A model generated the notes under the pieces. It saw only the letters and a program-made list of their open reading frames with translations. It ran no database searches and was not told the origin of the DNA. From assembly GCA_963693305.1 (NCBI GenBank), contig OY855910.1, positions 25,913,859-25,977,858 on the forward strand: 64,000 nucleotides of DNA. Direction: 5' to 3'. Below, piece after piece: positions 16,090 to 27,700 of this stretch. Position 1 is the first letter of the stretch; each line of letters starts with the position of its first letter. The translations under genes and the position numbers were made by a program. This DNA is from Meandrina meandrites (Eukaryota > Cnidaria > Anthozoa > Scleractinia > Meandrinidae).

Positions 16090-16258
16090 GAAAAATCTTC
16101 GGATCTTCCTCGGCAATCTTCGGCAATCTTCGGCAATCTTCGGAAAACTTCGGAAATTCTCGGAAAATGTTCGGAAACATTCGTACAACCTTCGGACAAC
16201 ATTTTGAAAATTTTCGGAAATCTTCGGAAATGGTCGGAAATCTTCGGAAAATCGTCAA
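16090..16258 (+). repeat. TCTTCGGMAA minisatellite (10-11 bp unit)
   Basis: Around fourteen degenerate units, from clean AATCTTCGGC repeats at the left to GGAAATCTTC / GGAAATGGTC variants at the right. The periodicity keeps frames open on both strands (FGNLR/SSEN-like and RRLPKIAED-like peptides); these are repeat artefacts and not genes. Confidence 0.85.
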
Positions 16259-16292
16259 AAACATCGTAATTAGTAGGTTTATATAATAAAAA

Positions 16293-16438
16293 GAATAATA
16301 CATGGTTTCTTGGAGATATGAAATTTATCTTCTCGTGTTCAAATCCGATATCTCACTCGTTCGCTGCGCTCACTCGTGAGCTATCGATTTGAACACTCGA
16401 AGATAAATTTCATATCTCCGCGAAACCATGTATTATCC
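16293..16438. repeat. 146 bp palindrome
   Basis: AATAATACATGGTTTC at the left and GAAACCATGTATTATCC at the right, with GATATGAAATTTATCTTC / GAAGATAAATTTCATATC inside, centred on GCTGCGCTCACTCG. It lies at the right edge of the 15929-16440 insertion. Confidence 0.85.
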
Positions 16439-17104
16439 TCTATTTACGCTGAAAAATGTAAAAAATACCAGAATAGCCAAAACAAATATAAGAAAAATGG
16501 GAATAACATGCAAATATATAAAAGATGAAAATAAAAATGAAAATAAAAATAAAATAAAATAAGTTGACTAGTTAATGTTCATTCCGTCGATTGATACCAT
16601 GTGGTGTGAGTGTTTGACCTTTTTCTATAAAATAGGCTTCTCTAGCTTTTCTACGAGACGCATTGTTCGTTGGTTGAAACTCATTCCTCTCGAACTTCAA
16701 CCAACGAACAATGCTTCTCGTAGAAAAGCTAGAGAAGCCTATTTTATAGAAAAAGGTCAAACACTCACACCACATGGCATCAATCGACGGAATGAACATT
16801 AACTAGTCAACTTATTTTATTTTATTTTCATTTTTATTTTCATCTTTTATATATTTGCATGTTATTCCCATTTTTCTTATATTTTGTTTTGGCTATTCTG
16901 GTATTTTTTACATTTTTCAGCGTTGTAAATAGTTATGTATCTTATTTCATTATATCTACAATGTAGTTAAACATTAACTGCCATTGTATGTATATCCCTA
17001 TTCAAATTTTAGAGCAGTTAGTTTCACATTGTACTGGCCCTGAAGAAGACTAGCTCTGCTAGTTGAAATATTGGCCAATAAATTTTGCCCTTTTGCCGTA
17101 GTAC

Positions 17105-17849
17105 AGTCTACGGTTTGTTCTGGAAAAAGGAATGGAAAAAATAGCTGTTGCCTCGTGAATAAAGTCAATGGTCGAGATTTCAAGAATGTTTTCAGTTGTG
17201 CTGCGTCATAAGAAAATACGGGCCAATTGTGCTCAAAATGTAAATGGCTCTATTTTTAGCACTGTTCTCCCTCAATAAACCATTTTAAGAACTCTCTTAC
17301 CAACTCCAAAGTTACGGAAACGGAACACTTGTTCATTTCCTTCAAATGACTTCCAAATCGTGTCACCTGAGCAAGCAAAAAGAATCGCATGGGCAACATT
17401 TCATGTACAGGGGAAACGAATGCTGAATTCTTACTCTCTAAGAATTAGGATTAGATGGGAGCAATTTTGCAGAAATGTCCCCAGGAGTTGTGATTTGTCA
17501 GGGCTGCGTCATGCGGAATATAGTCAAGTGCGGTCGACTTCATTGACACGATGCCAGCCAGGTGGTTTCCTAGAAATATTGGCGATTCGTTTACCTGCAA
17601 TGCCTCCACGATACAGGCGTGTTGTCAAGATGCTTTGGAGGAGGACTGGGTCAAGTTTTTCATCCGAATAGAGATCACACATAGATCACAGAGACACCAA
17701 AACATCGCTAAACTTGAAACTTTTCTACATACGACCTCCAGTGAGATAAAGGAAAACAGCACCTGCTGCATTATTTCGAATTACGGAGAATATCAGATGT
17801 TGTATTGAAATGTTCCTGCATGTACATATTAAATGAATTCCCATGTGTA
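17105..17849. other. Unassigned spacer
   Basis: Contains open frames of about 100 and 85 codons (17360-17671 and 17551-17808) with no recognisable family, no conserved motif and no convincing splice-bounded extension. I see nothing else here. Confidence 0.4.
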
Positions 17850-18005
17850 ACTGAAAGTCCACTTGAGTATCACCAATTTGAACCATTCACTGAAAGTCCA
17901 CTTGAGTATCACCAATTTGAACCATTCACTGAAAGTCCACTTGAGTATCACCAATTTGAACCATTCACTGAAAGTCCACTTGAGTATCACCAGTTTGAAC
18001 CATTC
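17850..18005 (+). repeat. 39 bp tandem repeat, four copies
   Basis: Four consecutive 39 bp units (17850, 17889, 17928, 17967), nearly identical; the last has one A to G change. Because 39 is a multiple of three, two frames stay open (13-residue unit TESPLEYHQFEPF in one). There is no sign of a surrounding gene, so a minisatellite is the simplest reading. Confidence 0.9.
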
Positions 18006-18599
18006 AACTCTTGTGTCACTTACAAATGACAGAAGACCATCAATATAGACTGTTAAAAAAAGGGATGAAAAGTACAGAAGAATAAATTTAAAAACATCAT
18101 TAAAAAATTGAAGAAAAAGCTTGCAAAAGATGGTAAAAAGTGTGTATTCTATGTAAAGAAAGAACTAAGCTCGAGAGACATTTTTGCCCTCCTCAATTTT
18201 ACTTTTCTGTTTTTTCCAATAATCTATTTCTAGCGGCTTCAATATAAACACGATCCAACTGAAGTGGCTCAAAACTTCCTGTTTATGCGGTATTTTTATA
18301 GTTGTGGCGCAAAAATAGTACCTGCATACCATCGGAAAATGACCTTTAATTTTAACCGCCAATGTCACAAGAGCACAACAAACAGGAAAGAACCGGAGAA
18401 CTGGAATTAAACTGACAAGAACTGAGGTACATTTCAAGAATAATCCAATGCTGCTGAAGATGGGGCGGGAGCGTTGCTTAGTGATCAAACGATATCTCCT
18501 AAGGACTTTCTGAACTGATGTCTGGAGGTATAACAGTAGCGGCCCGAGGATCATTTTGGCTCATGGCTCGTGTACACGAGCTATGAGCCATCATTTTAC
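18006..18599. other. Unassigned spacer with a 34 bp hairpin at 18557-18590
   Basis: A minus-strand open frame of 129 codons (18165-18554) has no recognisable family. The hairpin TGGCTCATGGCTCGTG / TACACGAGCTATGAGCCA lies just before the next MITE. Confidence 0.4.
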
Positions 18600-18998
18600 C
18601 CCAGGGGGGTACTCGAAGTATACATGACGGGGGGGGGGGGGGGGGGAGAGGGCGACGTATTTTTTTTGGTTGAAAATTTACACGCTCGGTATTTTTTTGG
18701 GTCAAAAAATCTGTCATGTATTTTTTTGGGTGTTATCTCCGAGCGAGCTCTTCGTCTCGGGTTTTTGTTGCGATCAGTGGATCAGAAAAATATTCATTCG
18801 AGCTTTTTTTCAGCAACGTGTGTTCCGGAAAAACTGTTAATATTAAGAAGACAATACAATTGTAATCCTGTTTCCCAGGTATTTTTTGGGTCTAAAATTT
18901 AAGGCTTGTGTATTTTTTTTGGGTTTGCAATATAAAGCTCCGTCGGACCCCTCCCCCCCCCCCCCCGTCATGTATGATTCGATGACCCCCCTCCTGGG
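18600..18998. mobile_element. MITE with CCCAGG(G)n ends and 7 bp target duplication
   Basis: The left end CCCAGGGGGGTACTCGAAG (then TATACATGACGGGG) mirrors the right end (CCCCGTCATGTATGATTCG, then ACCCCCCTCCTGGG). Flanks ATTTTAC at 18593-18599 and 18999-19005 are a direct duplication. The interior has several GTATTTTTTTGGGT repeats. Homopolymer G and C runs at the subterminal positions may be length-uncertain. Confidence 0.8.
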
Positions 18999-19034
18999 AT
19001 TTTACCTTCACTATGAGTCGCTTCAGCTCCAAAT

Positions 19035-19035
<1 letters not shown>

Positions 19036-19092
<57 letters not shown>

Positions 19093-19128
19093 CTTGATGA
19101 TGATGGTGATGATGATGATGATGATGAC
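19036..19128 (+). repeat. (GAT)n microsatellite
   Basis: About 30 ATG/GAT trinucleotide units with two interruptions (GACTT, GGT). Confidence 0.95.
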
Positions 19129-19240
19129 TTAATACAGTGCATATCATCCTAACGTTCTAAGACAATGTACACATGATAACAGATAAAAGCTCATAAAAAG
19201 GCTTATTAAAAGCCTGACGAAATAAGTAAGTCCTATGTTA

Positions 19241-19639
19241 GGCGGGGGTACACCTGAAACCCGTTTTCCCACCGCTGAACTTGGGTTTAATGCGAATATC
19301 TTGTTCGCGTTTCAAGCATTCCCAAAACCCTCAGCTCATTTCACAAAGCTATGTTTAGCGGTGTTTTGTAATTTTTTTTTGGCGATTTTTGGGGATGTTT
19401 GGGAAGAGATAGTTTTTCTCAAAGGTTTAGTAAAATTTGGAGAAATAAGAAGTACTAAAGTTTTAATGTGATTTTAAAATTAAAATTTAAAGTTAAAAAT
19501 TAGTATATTGTCCCCTGACAACCTGGGGTGCTCTTGCGTGGGGGTCAACTGTCTGTTGGTGTTTCAAAAATAATTTTCTTTCTTCTATCCCTTCCTTAAA
19601 CCTCTTAAAATTTCACTCAAAATCGGGTATACCCCCACC
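19241..19639 (-). mobile_element. TTAA-flanked MITE, copy A
   Basis: Ends GGCGGGGGTACACC and TACCCCCACC with TTAA after the right end and a degraded TTA before the left. It is the same family as 46857-47244, in opposite orientation: shared internal motifs include GACAACCTGGGGTGCTCTTG, GTCAACTGTCTG and CAAGCATTCCCAAAACCCT. TTAA targets with GG termini fit the Kolobok superfamily (inference). Confidence 0.8.
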
Positions 19640-21307
19640 TTAAATTTGGACCGAGGAACTTTGAGAAGTCCCCGAGATGAAGATCGTAACGAAGACCCGT
19701 CCCCATTCACACGCAGCTGTGATGTCAATGACTTCAATGGTACGTACGTTACTGTGTCAATGTTTGCAATAAGAAATCAATTTACTGGTTGCTATGCTGT
19801 TGTTTGCATTCAGTCTGTGGGAATGTATTTCTGAATACTAGATCGAGGTGTTGAAGGATTTTTGAAATGCGTGCCATAAGTTGGCCGGATTTTTTAAATG
19901 CATGCTTGAAGTTGCTCTCGTTATCCTTCAAAGTGGTATACTGACTGCCAGTTTTTCTGGTATCCTTGCTATGGACAATTGTTAAAGAAACACGGATTTC
20001 GCCAGCTTCCCCGGCGAGGTAAGAATTTATAAGACCCGGCAATTAATTTGTTTGCTCAAATTTTTGGACGAGTAAAAAATTGCAATTTTAAGCTGTTTCT
20101 TTTTTATTTTACAAACTTTTTATCTAACCTAATGAATTCTATTGTTTGTTTTCCTCGTTCGTTCGATAAAACTTCAAGTTTCTTGGTTTATTTTTGTAAA
20201 GATTTCACTAAACACGGCAAATATGTTTTGTTTATTCTATTCGTCCGTTATTTTAGACGCTTAAAATGTTCAATTTTATAAGTTATTGTATGTATTTTTT
20301 TCCCACCTTAGTGGCCTATAGAGAGGATCATTTTTGCTGTGAGTACGCAATGTGGTATCTACAAGCGGACAAGAACGCAAATGGAGCTTCCGACATTTAT
20401 TCCGTTCGTCTGTTTTGTTCCATTTTGTTCCTTTCCAGTTATTGAGAATTTATCACAAAAGAAATTCATTTCAATTTATGAAGCTTTGATTCCAGACAGG
20501 AAGGGGAGCTAATACTTTCCGAAGTATTAATGTTAATCCCGGAATTTTTAGTCAAAATAACACACTTTGCCCAAACCAGGAAATTTCAGTCTTAAATCTT
20601 CAAAAACATATATGCTCCTGGCTATCACCACTCGGGTCGCAGAGGGGCCAGGTGTTACTCGAGGGAGGGGATACAGAGGATCGAAAATTCCATGGGGGAA
20701 GGGGTTGAGAATCTTTGCTTTAGGTTGATGAGCGCATTCAAAATCAATTTCTGCTTATTTGGAGTTTTTCTTACACCTGGAGGCAGGCCCGTTAGCCTCA
20801 CCCGGATGTTTAATTTATTTGGCTTGAAAGTCGAAACCATCCATTAGGGGCCTATTTGTTTTCATCGAAAGTACAAGTGGTTTAGCATGCATGACCACAA
20901 TGCGAAGAATTCGCTAAAAATAGGTCGACTGTCCTTTTATACCAAACACCACCCTTCAGAAATAACTTGGGAAACCTCACAACCACTTAGACAACACGAA
21001 ACGCTGTCACGTGTGGCAAGTGATCACGTGATATACGCCACCTCGAAAAAAAAGGCCTCAGTGGAGCGTGTATGTTTTCTTCATATGAAGTTTACAGCCG
21101 CCGAATTTGAGAGTTTTCGCTCGGGAAATCCTTGAATTTCTTACTGATGCTGTGCATGAAGCGCATTTGTCAGATAGGGTAGTGGTTTGAGGTCGGCACG
21201 TCCCGAGTGCTCTTAAAATGACTTGAAAGCTCTAGAAACATGATTTCGAAGAGGTGATCAACACCGGGAAGCCTCGAAAAGCAAGCTGTCTTCTCTTGTA
21301 TCCTGAA
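19640..21307. promoter_or_regulatory. Upstream region and probable 5' UTR of the adenylyl cyclase gene
   Basis: No repeat family or coding exon was recognised in most of this stretch. A minus-strand 86-codon frame (19782-20042) has no known domain. The segment from about 20880 to 21307 is GC-richer and runs straight into the ADCY9 start codon, so it probably contains promoter and 5' UTR. No TATA box or initiator can be defended. Confidence 0.4.
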
Positions 21308-24300
21308 ATGGCCGGCGAGGAAAGATCTGGATATTCTATAAGCACCGACCCGGAGTCCATGAGCGTCGAACTGAAGCCCTCGTACGCTGCGGTAAAGAAG
21401 GAGCGATCATTTTCGCAAGTCGACACGCGACCGAAAAAGGGTTGTATTCCCTTGTTTTTTGAGCGAGCTTCTTCTCAATGGTGGAAGCCCTCATTCGACT
21501 CGGAAATCTTGGAAGAAGAGTTTCAGCGTTTCACCGCTCATAATCAAAGACGCCTCGTCCATGCGCTGATGTTCGTCTGCATTGTTGGTGTCACTTGGGG
21601 AATATTTTTTGCGGTTTCGCGGAGAGATGAAGGCATCAAGATCTTGATAGGAGATGGGGTGTTTTTGGGCCTAGTCATTGCACTAATACTGTTTACTAAA
21701 TTCAGCAAATTGTACAAGAAATGTGCATCATGTATTTCGTTGCTCTCGTCTGTTTTATTGATCGCCATGGAACTTTCTCTTTTCGCTTTTCCGAAAGTTC
21801 TTTCGAACCCCGCTCGATTTTGTATGTGTACATGTGTGATCATGTTGATCTATACCATGATTCACTCGCTTCATTTGTACATCTGCATTTTAATGACAGT
21901 GGCATTTTCCGTTGCTCATGAAGTTCTCTCTGACGTGGTCACCACTGAAAAAGGGAGCGACAACCGGCCCGTTGAAATCATCTGTCGCTTGATCTTACAC
22001 ATGTGTATACATCTGTTTGGAATCCAGATCTTTTTCATGGCCCAGGTCCGTGAACGAAGTACTTTCTGGAAGGTCGGTCAATGCGTCGTCGCTCGCCGTG
22101 ACTTGGAAATCGAAAAACAGGTGAAAGAACAGATGATACGCTCGGTCATGCCGGACCTCGTCGCGAAAGAACTGCTTCATTTGGATGAAGAAACCGAAGA
22201 AGATCCCAAAGACAGCTCTAACGGCAAAAAGAAACGTCGAAACAAAGGACAGATGGTGTTCCGACCGTTTCAGATGCATCGCATGGAAAATGTCAGCATT
22301 CTTTTCGCCGACATCGTAGGATTCACCAAGATGTCCTCCAACAAGTCTGCTGAGCAATTGGTTAGGCTTCTGAATGATCTCTTCGGGCGTTTTGATCGCC
22401 TCACAGAAATCAATAATTGTGAGAAAATCAGCACCCTGGGAGATTGTTATTATTGTGTAGCCGGATGCCCTGAAACTACCACTCATCATGCGTTCAACTG
22501 TGTGGAGATGGGATTGGACATGCTAGAACAGATTAAGGAGTTTGATGAGGACACCAAGAATGAAGTCGACATGCGAGTGGGTGTCCATACAGGGACCGTC
22601 CTTTGTGGCATTGTTGGTACACTACGCTTCAAGTTTGATGTTTGGTCGAATGACGTAAACTTGGCAAATCGTATGGAAACTGCAGGATTGCCTGGAAAGG
22701 TTCACATTACGGAAACAACACTAAAGTTTCTCGCCGGTCACTATATTGTGGAGGATGGCAATGCTAGCTCACGGTATCAAGGCTTGGAAGGTATCAAGAC
22801 ATTTTTTATTGTTAGCCGTAAAAATGGTATGAAGAAGCCGATGAACCTGCTTCATCCCAGCGGCCGTGGAAAGAAGTCAACAAACCTCAACTCCATCAAT
22901 GTCACTATGAAAGCTTCTCATCACAGTCCTCAGGGAAAGAAGAAACATGTCAAGATCTCTGAGCAGGTGACATCTTCGGATGTAATGTTCAACTCAGATT
23001 CAAATATTTCCAGTCAAGGTGAATCAAGCTCCGACAATGGTCCAAAGGTTCTGAAGGGCAACCTCAAAGTCAAGCATGATGTCATTGAAATGGAATATTA
23101 CAGTAACTGCTCTGGAACATCCATCAAATCTGATGACGATGATGAAGATTCTAATGGAAGAGTTCCTGAAGACCGACGCTCTTCGCAAGTTTTGGGCTTG
23201 TCGCTAAACGAAGCACTAATGAGGGACACACTCCGTACTAACAATGACCAGCAACTTGTCAGCTTGATGAGTCAAGAGCGAACTGGTGATGAATATTTTC
23301 ATAGGTCGATGAACCGCTGTACACTACAGTTTCATGAAAGAGACACTGAGAGAAGATATCAGAATGAAGGGCAAGATTGTACATTGCTTAATCCTTCCGT
23401 CACCACTTTTGCATCTCCCAGGGTCAACTTCTTCATAGATGTGTTACTTTCTAACATTATATATCTCGTCATTATGATTTTGGGCTTTCCTCTCTACCAG
23501 CCTGTTCAGTTAGCAGTAATTATCTTGTCGCCGATCTCACTTCTTATAGAAATAACATTGTTTTTCTTGACAGTAGCGCGAGCCTTTCCTCACATGTATT
23601 CAGCATGCGTCAACAGTGTCGTAGGTTACATTAGCGGTTGGTTCATTAGTCATCTTATAGGAGCTCTTCTTATGTGCCTGCCCATGGGAACACTTTTTGC
23701 GAACTTCATGAACTGCGGAGAACTTGATAATCAGAGGGCAAGAGATTTCTACTCTTTAATCTTTGCTGTTGCACTACTGCACTTCTGTAATTTCACTCAA
23801 CTCACTTCCTGGATGAAGACTGGACTTGCAGCTGTGTTTTCTATTGCATACATTATTTTGCTAAATTATGACAACTTTTGTGCATTTCAACCAGTAGAGG
23901 ATGGTGCCGCTGACCATGACAAAGTACTGTGGGCAAATCGGCGTTTAGGTCCCGAAATTATGACATGTATTGGCTTGTTACTGGTGTTTGTCTGTGTATT
24001 GAACCGTCAGTTAGAAATGAGTGTGCGTCGTAACTTCAGTGGAGACGAGGAAGCTGCAAAAGACAAACGAAAAGCACAAACTCACAAAGAACAAGCTGCA
24101 TGGCTGCTGGAGAGCATTTTTCCAAAACATGTCGCAGATGCATTGAAACTGTCAAGTCATTACTCTCGGAATTATGATAATGTTGGAGTAATTTTTGCAT
24201 CAATTGTCAACTTTTCAGACTTCTACGAGGAGAACTTTGAAGGAGGCAAGGAATGCATCAGAGTGTTGAATGAACTTGTTGGCGACTTTGATGATCTTCT

Positions 24301-24760
24301 CTCAGATAAAATTCAGTTTAGCCAAGTTGAGAAAATCAAGACAGTCAATGGATCAACCTTCATGGCTGGAGCAGGCCTTTACCCAGAAGGTTGCATTAAA
24401 AAGGATGCCCATCCGTACGACCACCTGAAGCAGCTCATTGAATTTGCCCTGGGGATGATCAAGGTGGTTGACAGATTCAATGAGCATATGCTTGGATTTG
24501 AGTTTCACTTACGCGTAGGATTCAATGCTGGACCAGTTACTGCAGGTGTGATTGGCTCGACAAAGCTTCTTTATGACATATGGGGCGACACAGTGAATAT
24601 CGCAAGCAGAATGGACTCCACAGGGGTCAAAGGAAGGGTTCAGGTCAGTGAGGCATCAAAGAAACTTCTTGATGAATTCTTCACATTCGAACGTAGAGGC
24701 ACCATCCCAGTGAAAGGCAAGGATCATATGACGACGTACCTCCTCACTGGGAGAAGAACG
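21308..24760 (+). CDS. ADCY9: ADCY9-like exon 1 (nearly the whole enzyme)
   Basis: An uninterrupted 3453 bp coding exon in a window where the other genes have coding exons of 15-767 bp. It covers both membrane cassettes and both cyclase domains. Reading through the strong donor GTACGTA at 24761 adds only VRIIL and a stop at 24778, so an intron-retained transcript would still give a nearly complete enzyme that lacks the C-terminal tail. Confidence 0.96.
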
Positions 24761-27700
24761 GTACGTATAATTCTATGATGACACATTCGTTACAATAATT
24801 CTTTTTTCTTGCTTCCTCTTTTCATTGAACTAGAATGTACCGTATTTACCCGTGTATAAGTCGACCTTTTTTTACCTCAAAATTGGTCCAAAAAATCGTC
24901 TTTGACTTATACATGGGTCAAAATTTTCGACCCAAGCACCAGTTAAATAAATTCTACACAATTAGCATAACAATTGTTTTTATATGTTATCAAACATCGT
25001 GTAAACAACAGTGTTACAATGTCCTTTCGCTTTGCTTTGTCGTTAAATTGGCAGTTCAAGTTGGAATTCCTTACGATTTGTCCGCTTAATTAAAACCTGA
25101 ATGCTGTAGAGACTCGCTGGCACAAGGTTTGAATAAAGGGCTGACAGTTTCCACTCATAAAGCTGTAAAATCCACTAAAGAAAAACATCTTTCTGCATGA
25201 TCTTTCTCGCTTCGAACTTCGCTACTTAGTAACCTGGCATGATGCAAGCACATGTAGTCATTAGTTACCAGTACCTCACCAATTTTGTAGCTTGGTTACC
25301 AAGTACCACGAGCAAGCCTGGCACTTTGTTTATCGAGTCATTTTCAAAGGTTTTTGGTGTAACTTGGTGTTTTACTTGTCTTCTAAAGCCACTACTATCT
25401 CTCCATAATTACAAAGGTTCGTTTCTGATTAGTGTGTTTGATTTTTTAAGCCTGTTTCAAAAATTATGGACAAAATGCCTGATAAACATGTGTTGCAAAA
25501 ATGCTCGCGTAAGCACGATAATAAACTTCACAATGAAACTTGCTGTGACTTTTTTCATTAAGTACCTCTACATGAAAGGAAATTCTAAGAAACACAGGGT
25601 TAGTTTTCCTGGAAGATTCTTACTTAGAAACAAAATAGTGTTAGTTTATGGCCTCAAAAATAGGGGTCGACTTATACACGGGATCGACTTATACTCGGGT
25701 AAATACGGTAAGTTTATAAAAGATTTACCGTAAACATCCGCAGATAAGCCGTACCTTTTTTCCAAAAATCATCGCTTGAAATTGGGGGTGCGGCTTATCT
25801 GCGGGAACATTTCAAAAAGGTGCCATACATTTCAGTGAATTGACACTTTTGTGGAAGCCTTTGTTGATACACATATATGTATATATCGTTGAAAGTGAAA
25901 TAAGGCAAACAAACAAAAATAAAACATACTTTTAATTAATCAGTCCCTTCGCATTCTCCACCACTCTGAGTTGATCAACAAAACAACCCTAACCCCCATG
26001 GCACATGGCAAAAAAAGGGTTTTGGATGCTGTAACTGCAATGACAAAAGTAACAGAACGCTTCTTTAATCCTGTAAGGGAAATATGTTTGAACATAGCAA
26101 CAAAACAAATCTGACCCTTGCAATGAAAACGATCTTCCTGCAACAATACAACTCTGACCCCAGTAATAAAAATAATTTTGAAGCCAGCAACAAAACAGCA
26201 CTGATACCTACAATCCTAGCCAAAAATAGTTGGGCCACTTCGAGTGGGTCACGTAAACCCCTCCCCCCACAACAATGTTGGAAAATATTGCACTTTTGTG
26301 AACTAAAAGACCAAAAAATCACTGATTTTCAACATTGTAAGTGGGGGGAAGGGGAGATCGTGTACAGTGGCCCAAGATTATTGTCTAGGATTGTCTGTAA
26401 GAAAAATTTAAAGAATGTCACGCCAACTGGCATGAAAAACTTTGAAATGTAAGGCGTTGCACTGTGTTAGGGACACTATGAACGGACCTTAAAGAAAGAA
26501 AAAAACCAAAATGGATCGAAATCCACCAATCACAGCCACGGGCGTGATCTTTTGAACTTTTGTTTGTTTGTTTGTTTGTTTGGGTTTTTTTTTAACTTTC
26601 GACGGCAGCGTTGACTTTTTGGAGGGCTCGAATGTTGGCGCCGTTATATTAAACGTCTTTGTAACATTTAACTCAATTCGCTCGGTTGGTTGTTAGAGCA
26701 AAAATTATTGTTAATGTGACATTGCGCTGGACTTGAAGTAACCTTTTGCATTAATGAAAAGAGCAGAGAGTGAGGCTAGTTTGAAAAATAGACAAGAAGG
26801 AAGAAGGGGTTGTTGATTCGCGTGAAAGAGAAATGATGCAAATTCGGTGGAGGAGTATCAGTTTCAGCTGCCAAATTCCATCTTCCCAACAAGTGGATCT
26901 TTTGCCCTGCCCCCGCTGTTTTGCAGAATTCATTTGTGGACAATGCACCGCTTCCATCTGAGCAGTTAATATATACACTATGCATCTCATTCGTACCCAA
27001 TTCCCGGAACACGCGTTAGCGCGGGTACTGTGTGAATAGTTAATCGCAACGGTTAACCCTTACTGATGAGAACATTTGGATACAAACACAAGTCATTACA
27101 TTTAAGTTGCAACTTTTTCTGCTTTCTTTTAAGGAAAAGAAACTATTTTTGACCAACTGCCGGGAAGACGTAGTAAAATAGAGCTTTAAGAGAGGGTTTT
27201 CTACGGTTAACCGTGCAATATTAATATAAAGTTTAGTTTGTATTTCACTTATTGTCTCTGATAGACGGTTAACCATATTGTAAGTGCCTAAACATATGTT
27301 TTGGCAACCAAATTGCTCCCATTCTAAGCTTAAAATTGTTATGGAGTTAAGACCTTTTTGTGGCTTGTCAGAATGAGGAAGAACGGGGAATGCAAGGCTA
27401 CTAACAGTGCCTTTCAAATGGTTAACCGTTGTGGTTAATCGTGTTAATGAAACATAAACCGGAAGTTGTACGGTCGCGTGCAGTTGCGATAAAAACCAAA
27501 ACCTAATTACTTTGATCAGCTTTTTATTGGGTTTAGTTCAATCATTTCTTATTTCAACTGCAAGGATTGCCTAAGTTTTAACTCCTACTACTACAGCATG
27601 TAAAAGTCACTTCTTTATAGCGGGCTGTATACTCAATTACATTGCAAAGTGGTGAGAAGATATAGGTATATATATTTATAAATGTAACTGTAAACATTTA

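Larger units (their letters stand above)
15929..16440. mobile_element. 512 bp insertion splitting the left arm of the palindrome
   Basis: The right arm is continuous across CGTTGTAAATAGTTATG, whereas in the left arm CATAACT and TATTTACG are separated by this block, so it inserted after the palindrome formed. It contains a CACATGTGTGGATA / TATCCACACATGTGTG inverted pair (about 15974-16013), a TCTTCGG minisatellite and a terminal palindrome. Confidence 0.75.
15755..17104. mobile_element. Inverted pair of truncated Penelope-like retroelement ends (giant palindrome)
   Basis: Left arm 15755-15928 plus 16441-16678; right arm 16696-17104; spacer 17 bp. The arms are near-identical reverse complements. 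Each arm, read outward, encodes the same C-terminal peptide (ASRRKAREAYFIEKG then LTPHGINRRNEH and a stop) followed by shared 3' UTR sequence. An REA.FIEK-type segment close to a C-terminus is reminiscent of GIY-YIG endonuclease domains at the end of Penelope-like reverse transcriptases; that assignment is inference. The left arm is split by a 512 bp insertion (15929-16440), absent from the right arm. Confidence 0.75.

Noticed and set aside
16575..16802. Two overlapping 75-codon genes on opposite strands with near-identical proteins
   Set aside because: They are the two arms of a palindrome, each a truncated retroelement C-terminus, so neither is an independent gene.
17850..18005. CRISPR array
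   Set aside because: The repeats are contiguous with no unique spacers, and the setting is a eukaryotic nuclear genome.
18165..18554. 129-codon minus-strand frame
   Set aside because: No family resemblance, no splice signals consistent with a larger gene, and next to repeat elements.
19782..20042. 86-codon minus-strand frame
   Set aside because: Protein-like composition, but no domain, no supporting exon structure and no clear start context.
21254..21307. An extra 18 codons at the start of the cyclase frame
   Set aside because: The frame opens with GTG, which is not a normal eukaryotic start. The in-frame ATG at 21308 has a good context and gives a sensible N-terminus.
25239..25733. 164-codon plus-strand frame
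   Set aside because: It runs through the terminal repeat of the MITE 24840-25708 and past its end, has no recognisable domain, and has no splice context.
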